A stretch of 34,931 nucleotides of DNA. Source: Clavulina sp. PMI_390. Its lineage: Eukaryota; Basidiomycota; Agaricomycetes; Cantharellales; Hydnaceae. How positions within the stretch are numbered: position 1 is the stretch's first letter; every line of letters starts with the position of its first letter. The stretch spans positions 37,899 through 72,829 of the forward strand of contig WIDE01000093.1 of the NCBI GenBank assembly GCA_015039315.1. Reading direction: 5' to 3'. The translations under genes and the position numbers were made by a program. Below, one piece after another: positions 1 to 9,597 of this stretch. The notes below the pieces were generated by a model. It made no database searches. It saw only the letters and a program-made list of their open reading frames with translations, and was not told where the DNA came from.

Positions 1-1361
1 ATCCGCCGCAAGAAAATCGTCATCAGATTCAGAATCCATGTCGTCCTCAGGAGATGCCACATCGGCCCAGTATTGGCGAGACTTGGTGTGATAGTTTGGT
101 ACATCATCGCTCTCTTGGTCCTCTGCATGACCAGACTGATACCATTCAAGCTCAGAAGCAGCTTTTCTCGACTCGGCTACACGCCGTGATTTCTTTCTCG
201 GAGTGCGACGTGGGTTGAGATGTTTTCGCATGCGCAACTCTGGATCTATAATCCTAAGTCAACATCTATGGTGCCAAAGGTTAATGAGAATGTACGAGCA
301 TACCTTCCAGGTGCCACATTGTTGGTTCCGAAATCGTCCGCTGAAGTGGTTCTGGACTGGGTAGAGCTAGGTGACAGAACATCAGGGGAATCGCGTGGCG
401 CGGTCTAACCAAAACTTACTAGGTTGAGTCCCGATGGATTCGAGTGAAACAGACGAGACGAATTGCTGGAGTGATGCGAGATCAGGCAGCGACGACGAGT
501 TCATTGGAGGGGGCTCCACAACTATTGGAAGGCTTTCAAAAACCAGATCCGACTCGTCTGCCTCGGTTTCAAAGACTGCTTGGGCGTGAAGACGGCTGGG
601 TGCGTATGGTTTCGGGAGCTGCGCTGGAAGGGTGAATTGCCTCACATAGAGCTGTCCAGAAAATCCGATTCGTGAGCGAAGAGCACACGATGCTACCGAT
701 ATGGGAAATTACCTTATTGCCAGCAGGCATGTCGATACGCTCATCGCGCCCAAGGTGCTCGAGCTCTAGCCCATACTGCGAAGTAATAACGATATAGTGA
801 GCAGATGATATCACAAAGTGCGGTAGAGCGTACTTGTGAATCAGTAACAATTTCATCCAGTTCAAGATTAATCTCCTCGAGCGTCCAGGCCACAGATTTT
901 CGTCTGAAGTATAGCTGAATCTTGCTCAGGGCAAGAATCTCTTGAATACGTTCCGCTGTTTGAGTTAGGGTTCTAGTATCGCAATAAACACAATCGCACT
1001 GTCGGTGAGAAAGCTTTAGCGAACGAGCTGGTGTCACAGGAAAGACTTACGCGAGAAGTTTGGGGAGGTTCGGCTCTGGGAACGTTTCCTCCGCTACTGC
1101 CTTCACAAGCGATTCCACATGTCGTTTGATCCTTTGCAGCACATTTTCGAACCGATGACTGGATATTCGCTATATGCAGCACGATGGCCGAATGTCATTA
1201 CCAGATTAGGTCAGTTGGACATTAGACTACCAGTTCATATGTAGCATGTGTCATACCTCGATAGCTTCCACACCAATCGTGACATCTTGGAGGGACATGC
1301 TTGACTCGATCAATTGTTCCTGAGCCAGACCAGCCTCCATGCCAACATCAACGGCAGCCAT
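1..1361 (-). CDS. Unknown protein with helical N-terminus, 3' part cut by the window edge
   Basis: I do not recognise this gene. Seven exons join in frame: 1361-1257, 1169-1051, 972-834, 775-713, 651-420, 366-304 and 245-1, giving 322 codons with the C-terminus outside the window. Introns are 50-90 nt with GT donors (GTATGA, GTAAGT, GTACGC, GTAATT, GTAAGT, GTATGC) and AG acceptors. Residues 1-125 are mostly amphipathic helix (for example FENVLQRIKRHVESLVKAVA and AERIQEILALSKIQLYF). This loosely recalls the four-helix N-terminal domains of fungal NLR-like and MLKL/HeLo-like proteins, but no diagnostic motif is visible. A likely beta-rich or disordered middle follows (LYVRQFTLPAQLPKPYAPS), then a basic patch (RPRRTPRKKSRR-like, coded near 185-220) and an acidic tail (DDMDSESDDDF). 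The ATG at 1361 was chosen because it is the first in frame with exon 2; an upstream exon cannot be excluded. Confidence 0.6.
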
Positions 1362-2213
1362 CTTGTGCCACCGTGGGGCCCCTCAGGAAACAAAACAAGA
1401 AAAACACACTCAAGACCAGAGAAAGGCTGCAGGATCGACTAGTTCACGAGGCTCAAGGCAGAAGAGGAGCTCGACAGGGACGCGTCTCCGAGCAAGATGC
1501 CGGGGCTGGCTGGGAACAAAGCTGAGCACGTGGTCGCGATGGGAAGCAGTGCAAGGTGGCTTGCCAACATCAACGATAGGATGCATTGCATGATGGGCGC
1601 TTAATAGCCCAGCCTTATCATAACCAATCAACGTCAAAGACAGAAAAAGCTTCTCTGCATTTGTTTGATCATCAAAGTATCGGCATAATTACTTCCGCCG
1701 AAGCTTAACCCTGAAAGGGTCATGAAGGATGGTTGTCAGAGCTCGTGGGAAGGACCCAAGCTTAGCATAACACCGGCCGCAGGCAATACAGTGAGCTTTG
1801 CCAAGGGGAATAGGGTCGGTCCCTGTTGCTTCACTGATCTAATTACGTCTATGAGTCATTTGATACGTACAGGCTGATCAGGCCCGCATTGAAACTACTC
1901 GATGCCAAAGAATCCGCAGTAAACTCGATCAAAATTGCTCAGATACTGGAGGCGAGCGCATTTCTTGGTCGTTCACACCGCGATTCCACTCATTGGGGGT
2001 GGGTGAAGCCTCCTGAGTCAGCTGGCCTTTCAGATTCAGGATAATCAATATTTCGTCATGGCGATGCAGTAGAACCTTTTGGAGGTTGATGTGATGGCTC
2101 AAAGGGGGCGCTGCCTCCCTGATACTGGATTTAGATGGAGGAGAAAACCTGTGCGGACTCGACACAGGGTAATTGAATATGATTCCTTGTGTCATTTGCA
2201 ATATGAAATATCA
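1362..2213. other. Intergenic, no gene seen
   Basis: This 852-nt stretch lies between the start of the minus-strand gene ending at 1361 and the stop of the F-box-like gene at 2214. It should hold the promoter of the former and the 3' untranslated region of the latter. Open frames here (for example 1929-2201 on the minus strand and 1301-1593 on the plus strand) show no domain and no plausible splice partners. I see no RNA gene or repeat. Confidence 0.5.
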
Positions 2214-3694
2214 TCAAGGGAACTCCCCATCTAACAAACTGAATGCATTCTCTGACACGTCCACATCAATCCAATGGTCGCTCTTGTCAGACCTGAGCTC
2301 GTGGGTCCTGAAATAGCATCATAGGGTTGATTGGGATGAGGGTGAGCCCCATTTTGGGTTGAATATAGACAAGCTACTCACAGCGCATCCGAGTCCCCTT
2401 GCCAAGTCACATCATTAATTGTCTTCAGGTTGGGAGCACCCAACAGGAGGGACGAAAGATCTTCGCCAGGACGAGGGATGTGGATGTGGATATGATGGAT
2501 GGATGGCCGCTGTCCTAGCGCTTTCGCCAGCTGGCGAATCCGGACGGGTCCCCATCGATATGGGCCGCACTTGACAGTTTCCAGAAAGGGAGAAGTGGTC
2601 GCCTGGAGGAGATCACTTATCAGGGGCGTACTGGCCCTGAGAGAACGCAGATTCGGCAGGAACGGTTCGCCCACAGCACCGTCTTCCGTGAGGAGAAACG
2701 GCTCACACCAAATATCAAGGCTCTCTATTGATGTATGGCGAGCTAGGAATCTGCCGGATATGGCGCTCGAGCCGAGGTTTGGGCCCAAGTGGAGCGTGAG
2801 GAACCGTATATGGGGGAAGGTACATTCCCAGAATAATCGTTGATCCGGGCGATTTGGGTTGAAAAACCCTGATGATGGAGGACCATCAATCACAACTTCA
2901 AGGCTCTAAATTGACGGAAAAGTTGAATATCAGAAGCGATGCCGATACACACATAAAGCATGCACTAACAACAACATTTGGCAACGATGTACCAGAGAAG
3001 TGATGGAATAACTCGAGGTTCCTTGGTGTGATACCACGCCAAGTGAACTGGGTCACATTAGGGACATCGCAGCTCTAGAAATTGCACATGTTGATGAGAG
3101 TCTCGAGCGGAGCGTGAATATAGTGCTCACTTCAAAAAAGGCATCTTGATAAAATGGCCTTTCCGCAAAGAAATGGGTAAGGTCAGGACAAAGACTAAGA
3201 GCTCTCCACATCAGCCGGAGGCGATCATGAGGATCAAACTCATCCATCCTCCACGGCCCGTTTTTGAAATCGCATCTCCACGAGAATGAAACGAGGCGCG
3301 ACATGTTCGCGAGTGCTGGCACGAAGTGTTTGAGAACAGCGTCTAGCCTTTCGGACTCCTTACGCTTCATTATTTCCCGAGTGATGGGGTCCGACTTTAA
3401 GGAAATTGGGAGGCTGAAAGGGACCACGTGGCGACTGTCGTTGTGCGCGAGTGGTTGGAAATCGAGAACGCGCACATTGCGGGCGAGCACTTTGTCTGTC
3501 GCCAAGATGTCCCACGTTGGGACCATATAGGCGTCCTCCAAGCGACAACTAATGACCCGGAAACGAAGATGACGAGCGAGAATCAAACTCTGGCAAGCCT
3601 TACACGCAAGTGCGAGGGAGAGAAGGTCTTTCGCCTTGTCGATTTCGATGCATATCGCCTCGAAGACCTCGGGGGGAAAGTGGAGAAGATACAT
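2214..3694 (-). CDS. F-box-like protein with leucine-rich C-terminal half
   Basis: Four exons, 3694-3131, 3074-2970, 2905-2382 and 2307-2214, join in frame to 428 residues. The N-terminus (LHFPPEVFEAICIEIDKAKD, then LLSLALACKACQSLI) has the LPxE-like opening and alternating hydrophobic pattern of fungal F-box domains, which bind Skp1 in SCF ubiquitin ligases. The rest has irregular leucine-rich units typical of agaricomycete F-box families (VRVLDFQPL, SLCPDLTHFF, NVVSLEVVIDG, IRFLTLHLGPNLG, LPNLRSLRAS). These would form a solenoid for substrate recognition. Intron 2 is placed at GTTAGT because it keeps a continuous leucine-rich unit. Substrate unknown. The F-box is divergent, so the family call is by pattern rather than by a strict motif. 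The gene is divergent from the small plus-strand gene at 3846, sharing a 151-nt promoter interval. Confidence 0.7.
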
Positions 3695-3845
3695 TGATTA
3701 GAAGAATGGTGAGCCGATTCTCCCCTCCTGCTTGACAGCTGGGTAAAAGACCGCGAGACGAACAAGGAGTTGCCACATTTTCGCCAAACAACGAACCAAA
3801 CACGTGCAAGCCAAGCACGCTGTCACACCAGAAGCTTCCGGTCTA

Positions 3846-4242
3846 ATGGGCTGCATCCCTTCCAAGTCAGGAGGCGCTCATTCAGGAGGACACACAGTGC
3901 TATCTGGTTCGGACCCAGCATCGCCTAGCCGGGGACCTGCGAACCAGTCAGATCCCAGAGCGGCAGCTGCTGCCGCTGCGGAGAGGCGTGCCAAGGAGGT
4001 ACGGCTTTCAAAGCTCACCACTAGGACCTAGTGCTGAATCCTTCTCGATTTCTCAAACAGTCCCAAAATCGAGGAGTATCAAAGAACGGAGTGAAAGGTG
4101 GTGCACTTGCCAAGAAGCTCGTTGAAACCAACAGGGCGATCGACCAACGGCGTCCTGAGGAACAAATACCAGAGCGAGTAGTTGTAAGTGGCTCTTCGAC
4201 CTTTATTAGCCCCAACTGACCCTGTTCGTATAGTATGACTAA
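3846..4242 (+). CDS. Small N-myristoylated/palmitoylated-type protein (94 aa)
   Basis: Three exons, 3846-3998, 4061-4183 and 4234-4242, join to 94 residues. The start MGCIPSK is an almost ideal N-myristoylation signal: Gly2, Ser6, Lys7, with Cys3 available for palmitoylation. This is why I choose 3846 over the in-frame ATG at 3804, which would bury the signal. The body is low in hydrophobics: a Gly/Ser/Pro segment, an Ala-rich helix (RAAAAAAAERRAKE), an NGVKGGALAKKL segment, and a charged end finishing ERVVYD. The last exon codes only Tyr-Asp-stop, so the model depends on the intron GTAAGT...TATAG. It resembles short MGxxxS proteins ending in an acidic/aromatic tail that I recall from other fungi (memory, not searched). 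A membrane-anchored adaptor is an inference; no enzyme domain is visible. Confidence 0.65.
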
Positions 4243-4692
4243 GCATGATTCCTTATCACTCATAGGCGTCCTGTGGGCCCATGGCCTGGGAGCTCCAATA
4301 CAATTGTAACATCAGGAACATATGTATCACCAAATTGGTAGTTCTGCGCAAGTCCATGTTACCAGGTGTCTCTTTCAACTCATACAAGCTAGGGCCTGCG
4401 AATGATCGCTTCTATTGTTTCACTTGCTGCCCTTTGAAATCCGGCGCTACTCCGCACAACGGCGTCTCTCCCCTTAGTGGCTGTTCAACGTATAACCCAA
4501 TCCTGAGTGCTCGTTTGAGTATTCTGGAAAGCCTCCTCTTGTGCACAACCTTCACAACCTTATGATAAAGCTCGGGCACCAATCTCACCAAGACACCAAT
4601 AGTTGTGTTCATTGCAGTTGCTATCTAGGTTCCTCGGACGATGGTATGTTGAGGCTCACTGTATTGCCAACACTCACACTATATGCTGCCCC
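4243..4692. other. Tail-to-tail intergenic interval
   Basis: The small myristoylated-type gene ends at 4242 on the plus strand and the aldo-keto reductase ends at 4693 on the minus strand, so these 450 nt are two facing 3' untranslated regions. The open frame at 4281-4565 has no recognisable domain and atypical composition. No gene, RNA or repeat is supported. Confidence 0.5.
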
Positions 4693-6206
4693 TCACGGGC
4701 AATCAATCACGTCCCAGTCAGTCAGCAAGTCTAAGCAATGAAGGAATGAGCTTCTTGTGTATGGCGCTAAACGTAATGAGATAATGTCTTACTTTCGTTC
4801 AATGTATAGAGCTCGGCCATCTCGCTTTCGGTAATCTCGAAGTCGAAGATATCGATATTGCTGAGGATCCTCTTCTGGGAGACCGACTTTGGGATCGGTG
4901 CATATCCCTACCCAAATGAAAAGTATCCCAGCAGTCAGCAAACGAGACATATACATGATGTTATTACGAAGATTACTCACCCGTTGAACTGACCAACGCA
5001 GCAGCACTTGAGCTGGAGACTTGCCGTGCGCTTCTGCGACCTTCTTTACCACCGGGTGGTCAAATCGTAATGCGCGCACCAATGGAGCCCACGCCTATGA
5101 CCATTGTGCCATGGTGAATATCAAGAGAGGGTGGACAAGGCTAATATATAGGTTCAACATTCACCTGGAGAACCACATCATGTTTCTTGGAATAAGTATC
5201 GACGTCCACGCGAGTCATGAAAGCTAGCGGCCAAAGAGAGGAAACCCGATCCATAAGTATGTCAGCCAGGTCCCGAGTTCACTGACGAAGAATAGATGGG
5301 GCATACGATGTACGTCCACTTGATTGACCACAGGCTTGGCACCCAACCACTCTTCCTTCCCATTCCCAGCCTCGCCCCACGCTGTCCGGATCTCTTCCAT
5401 ATGCCTTGGGCCAAAGTTTGAGACTCCAATCGACACGAGGCCTTCGCCTGCCTTGTGAGCTCTGACGACCTCCTCCCAGCTCTCCTTCCGCATTTGCGGA
5501 CCACCAGGCGGTCCGTGGACGAGGTAGAGATCGATATATTCCAAGCCGTGCGCTTTGGCAATTTCGAGTGATGCAGCGATTTTGCGGCGGGTTGGTAGAG
5601 TTCCTTCGTTGTATTGAAGTTTGGTCTGGTAAGGAAGTAGTAGACGATTGAGCGTCAGCATGGATATAGGGTCAAGGGGAATGTAACATGGAGATGTCTT
5701 CTCAAAATACTTACAACATAGAATATCTCTGCTCGAGGAACTCCGCTCTCCTTTACAAAGTCGGCAATCGCACGACAACACGGATCCTCGTTTTCGTACC
5801 AGGCAGCTGGTCACAGCAAGAGCAATGCATGCACGATGGTAGCACATAGAAATCAATACACGGTCAGGTTCTGGGGGAGTTCGATGAACGGCGAGGGTTC
5901 GTACCAGTATCGATCATCCGGTACCCTGCCTCCAGAGCCCACTTCACTGCTTGATAGGCTTCAGCATCCGTCATCTCGTAGACTCCTAGCCCAATGTGCG
6001 GGATGAACTTCCCATCGCTCATCTAGAACAGAAAAGTATCGAGCATGAGCATAGTTTCTCTAGGTTGTTCCAGTAGGGAGATCGGGGCAAAAAGTCCTGG
6101 CTCTGGACGAAAGCTCCGATCCACTCGTAGACAGTGGGCCATGCGGGCACAAATGTATGGTACACACCTTGATTTTCGACTCAATGCTAAGCTTGCTTGT
6201 TGCCAT
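4693..6206 (-). CDS. Aldo-keto reductase (297 aa, eight exons)
   Basis: Eight exons, 6206-6168, 6022-5905, 5806-5715, 5625-5307, 5223-5165, 5094-4981, 4907-4793 and 4730-4693, join in frame to 297 residues, the usual length of single-domain aldo-keto reductases. These are soluble (alpha/beta)8-barrel NAD(P)H enzymes that reduce aldehydes and ketones. The catalytic tetrad is complete: Asp51 and Tyr56 ([15 protein letters not shown]), Lys85 (VTKLQYNEG) and His120 (DLYLVHGP). Other signatures are [17 protein letters not shown], the AWAPLVRA strand, and the cofactor segment [13 protein letters not shown]. The protein ends [11 protein letters not shown]. It is closest in style to the fungal AKR3 (GCY1/YPR1-like) group; the substrate cannot be told. 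The start MATSKLS is followed by a 145-nt intron. Its neighbours are unrelated, so a general carbonyl detoxification role is an inference. Confidence 0.93.
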
Positions 6207-7026
6207 TTTGGATGATTACTGTGTAGATTTAGGTGTCGATCAGTTGTTGAAGGTGAGGACAGGTGTCGAGAAGAAACCGCGATCGAGGACGAGTGTGACA
6301 CGATTGACAAGCACCGATTGAATCGGCGAGCAAAAAGTGGAGGTCACACGGTACCTCGGCCTCCCCTTCATCTTGGTTTGATCTCCTCCGTATTCGCCAT
6401 TTGTAGATCCACTCCATAGGTCCTTGCGAATGCTCTTCCTCAGACGCAGACTCAATCATCTTCTACGGTGATACAACTAATGCTTGAATAGAGAGAGGCA
6501 CTGCGACACTGTGTATCTATGCCACGACTGAAGCAAGTGAGAAAATGTCAAGATGATAAGAGAGAGAGAAGAGAACGAGGCTTCAAGGGACTTTCTTTGG
6601 GAAGGGAAACTATATTATTAATACAGCGATGGTACAGAAAATAGTCGCGCACAACGCCGTAATGGCAAACTTCGACTGGGTAGCAGGAGAAGGGAGACGG
6701 CAAAGGCAAGTTGTCCGTTATGCATCTTTTGCGAATTACAAAGGGAATGGAGGAGAGTGTGGTATGAGGAAAGAAGGCGAGAAAAAAAAACGAAACGAAC
6801 AAACCAAATATAGAGTGGGGGAAACGAAGCAGGCAGCGAGACCAACAGGCAAAGGAAACAAGCAGGAAAAAAGAGATCGCGATCGATGAATCACAGAACG
6901 AAAAAAAAAATTGTCCACGGAGAAGTTTTTATTTCAGATCCGTCTAAGCATTCCCAGACTAGCCAGAGCAGAGAAAGAGAGGGGGGGAGGGGGAAGAGGA
7001 AGGAGGTTAGTTTATCACATCGAATT
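6207..7026. other. Promoter of the aldo-keto reductase and 3' region of the bZIP gene
   Basis: This 820-nt gap separates the aldo-keto reductase start (6206) from the bZIP stop (7027), both on the minus strand. It contains purine-rich plus-strand tracts near 6780-6910 and 6965-7010, including runs of A and G. These would be pyrimidine tracts in the bZIP transcript's 3' untranslated region. Small open frames here come from biased composition and are not supported as genes. Confidence 0.5.
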
Positions 7027-9233
7027 TCACCCTGTCTCCTCTTTGACCTGCACACCCACCCCTGATGCTCTTCCTGCCCTCTTGACAGTGCCATCACTCC
7101 TGAGGTCCGCCGCGCCTGCTTCCCTTTCCGCGTTCCTCTCCTCCTCGGTCAGATCCACGTCTAGACCCAACCCCTCGCCTCTCGCCTGTAGCGCTTCCAC
7201 AGCCACGCGCGCGGCACTGTCAGCCCCTGGACGCTTTGCGCGTGTGCGGGCTTTTCGTGATGTCCCGAAAGCCTGTGCCTTGATGGCCGCGAGGGTTTGA
7301 GACATGGGGACGTGTTGTGGGTGAGCTTGAGAGGGGTTCGGAAGGGATGACATTCCTGGAACAACACCACCAGGGAAACCTGCGCCGCCTGCACCTTGTG
7401 CAAGAGCGAGATTTCCTTGGGCAGCGAGGTGTGCAGGGAGGAGTGAGGCAGGGTGCTGCTGTAATGAGAAACCAGCACCACCTGCAGCGTTTTGGGACAG
7501 CACGAACCCAGGTGGGAACTGCACACCGTGTTGAGCGAACGCGCCTACAATGTCCATTTCTGACGCGTCAACGGCAAAATTACCGCTGGCAAGCATAGAC
7601 ATGGCGTCGCCGGCGGGGCCTTGGAAGACATTCCCATAAGGGCTTGTTCCGGTCCTATCGAGCCCGGGACTGGGACTTCCTTGGGCACTATTGAACCCGC
7701 CCGGAACGAGGAGCGAAGCGCCGCCATTCCCACTAGTATCCATCCCGTCGAGATAATCCATGTCGTTGTAATCCCCTTCAGAGGAATAGTACGCTTCGGC
7801 ATCGAGCTGTTGCAATTCGCCACCAGAATGAGAGTGGCGAAGGTGTGGATTCGAGTGAGAGTGGCCAAGTACCCCAGACGCGCCAGGAACATTGAGCTGG
7901 TGGTGGTGACCGAGGTCGCCCTCGTTAGAGAGGAGTGAGCTCGCAGAAGAGTTTGCGCGTGAGTGAGCACGTTGTGCGGCAGCTGCAGCTGCAGCGGTAT
8001 AAGGATTGAACGCCGCGGTCGGATCGTCGAGGAGCTGATTGTAGAGCTCTTGTTGTTGCTGTTGCTGCGCCTGGGCTTGAGCCTGGGCAGAAGCTGAGGC
8101 CATGTCCAGATGCGAATGCACGCGACGGTGAGCATGACGAGGGTCAGACGCTTTGACCGTGTCGGATCGACCCAGTTCTGACTCCTGATTCTGCTCGCCA
8201 GCAGCGTTACCTGCACCAGGGCGAGATGCGGACACATCAGCTGCATTCGAAGGCTGCTGCTCCATCATGGTGCTAGCGCCACCCCACGGTGAAGGGGCAC
8301 CGTACAGATTAAGCTCGTCCAAGCCGATCTGCAAGCCCGGGGTGGATACCATTCCCCCGGTTGGCTCCAAATCTGCTGTCCCATCAAACGCACCATGAAA
8401 GGAATGCGTGGAGGAGTGGGAGGACGTCCCTGATGCCGCGCTCGTCGGCCGCGGGATAATGTTAAAGTTGGGCGATTGGGCTTGCTGACCCTGTGCATCG
8501 CGCTCGGAGAGATTTTGCTTGGTGAGGAAGTCGGCAGGGGAAATAGATGAAGCGCCAGCGGCATTAGGGGAGGGGTTGAAAAAAGGGTATCCAGACGAGG
8601 GATCGAGTTGTGAGGCGAGCGTAAATTCTGCACCGCTTGGGCTCGGGGAGAGGTTGTGTAGAGAGGTTTGGGACCGGTTAGGTTGGAGATAGGAAAGATC
8701 AGCTGGCGTTGCGGCGGTAGCAGGAGCGCCAGCTGGTCGACGAGAGTCGAGACCAGCGGCATCGAGCACGGCGGTCAACCGCCCATTCTCCGTTTTGAGC
8801 TCTACGTTCTCATCACGGGCATCGCGCAGGGCGTCCTGTAGGCGACGAACGGCATTTTCGAGGCTAGTGACTGCACAGATGCAAGCGAAAAAGTTTCGAT
8901 CTCCATTAGTTTTTGGTGTTCCACACGGGGGTCTCTTGCTTGGCAATGGAAATGACTGGTGGCCACACAAACCAGCCAAAAGTACGTAAAATGGGAATGA
9001 AGGGAAAACGAACCTGTTTCCTCGAGATTAGCAATATAATTTGCTCGTCGCGCTCTGAACGCAGCCTGGGCATCGGCATTCTTCCGTTTGCGTTGGAGGG
9101 CGGTGGTGCGCGGCGACGGAGGAGCAGCACCCGACCCGTCGTCCTGCGAGAATGACTCTGCGTCGAGATCGGAGGCCATAGAACCTTGTCGATGGTGAAG
9201 GTGGGTCGCTTGTGAGGAGGATGCCTTGGGCAT
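7027..9233 (-). CDS. bZIP transcription factor (687 aa)
   Basis: Two exons, 9233-9014 and 8870-7027, give 687 residues. The basic region (about residues 46-63, RKRKNADAQAAFRARR) matches the fungal AP-1/Yap-type signature NxxAQxxFRxR that contacts DNA. A coiled-coil zipper follows with heptad positions Leu70, Leu77, Leu84, Ala91, Leu98 and Leu105. The 143-nt intron (donor GTTCGT) falls at the basic region/zipper border, and splicing restores the heptad register. The rest looks disordered: a Ser/Pro-rich stretch, a QAQAQAQAQQQQQQ run, an octa-Ala tract, His-rich patches (GHHHQL, HSHSNPHLRHSHSGG) and an acidic segment rich in Asp/Tyr, as expected for activation regions. A basic patch (RKARTRAKRPG) near the C-terminus may be a second nuclear signal. 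No cysteine-rich redox domain like that of Yap1/Pap1 is visible. Targets are unknown. Confidence 0.9.
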
Positions 9234-9597
9234 CGTGGGGGGATGGGGGGAATGAAGACGAGGCACTGCTGTCTACTAATGGCAAAAGTAGGCAGTCGCA
9301 GATCGTCGTGTTAGATGGCGAGGGGGATATAGATGGGCGCCTATAGCAATTCCTGCGCCTTTATAGGGCCTTTCAGTGCCAGAAAAGAGGACACGGACCG
9401 AGGAGATGACTGGAAAGAGGAGTCCAAGTCAAACCCATACAGTCACATTTCACGTACAAACACAAACATTCAAATAGGAAAAGTCAATGGCGCCCCTACC
9501 TACCCTCCGTCCGCGCGCTCCCTTATTTCTTACCAGGATCCCCAGCAACACATTGATACACATCAGAATTGAATGCAATTAATCCGAGGCGAGGGAG
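9234..9597. other. Upstream region of the bZIP gene
   Basis: These 364 nt lie between the bZIP start codon and the stop codon of the APC4 gene behind it on the same strand. They should carry the bZIP promoter and the APC4 3' untranslated region. No gene or repeat is seen; the plus-strand frame at 9333-9572 is unsupported. Confidence 0.45.

Noticed and set aside
2499..3697. Plus-strand frames of 114, 88 and 89 codons
   Set aside because: They are antisense shadows of the spliced F-box-like gene on the minus strand.
7545..8246. A 233-codon minus-strand frame inside the bZIP exon
   Set aside because: It is the alternate frame of a repetitive, Gln/Ala/His-rich coding exon. It has no domain and the bZIP frame explains the sequence.
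4693..9233. Aldo-keto reductase plus bZIP as a secondary-metabolite cluster
   Set aside because: No core biosynthetic enzyme (PKS, NRPS, terpene synthase) or transporter is nearby, and the other neighbours are unrelated housekeeping genes.
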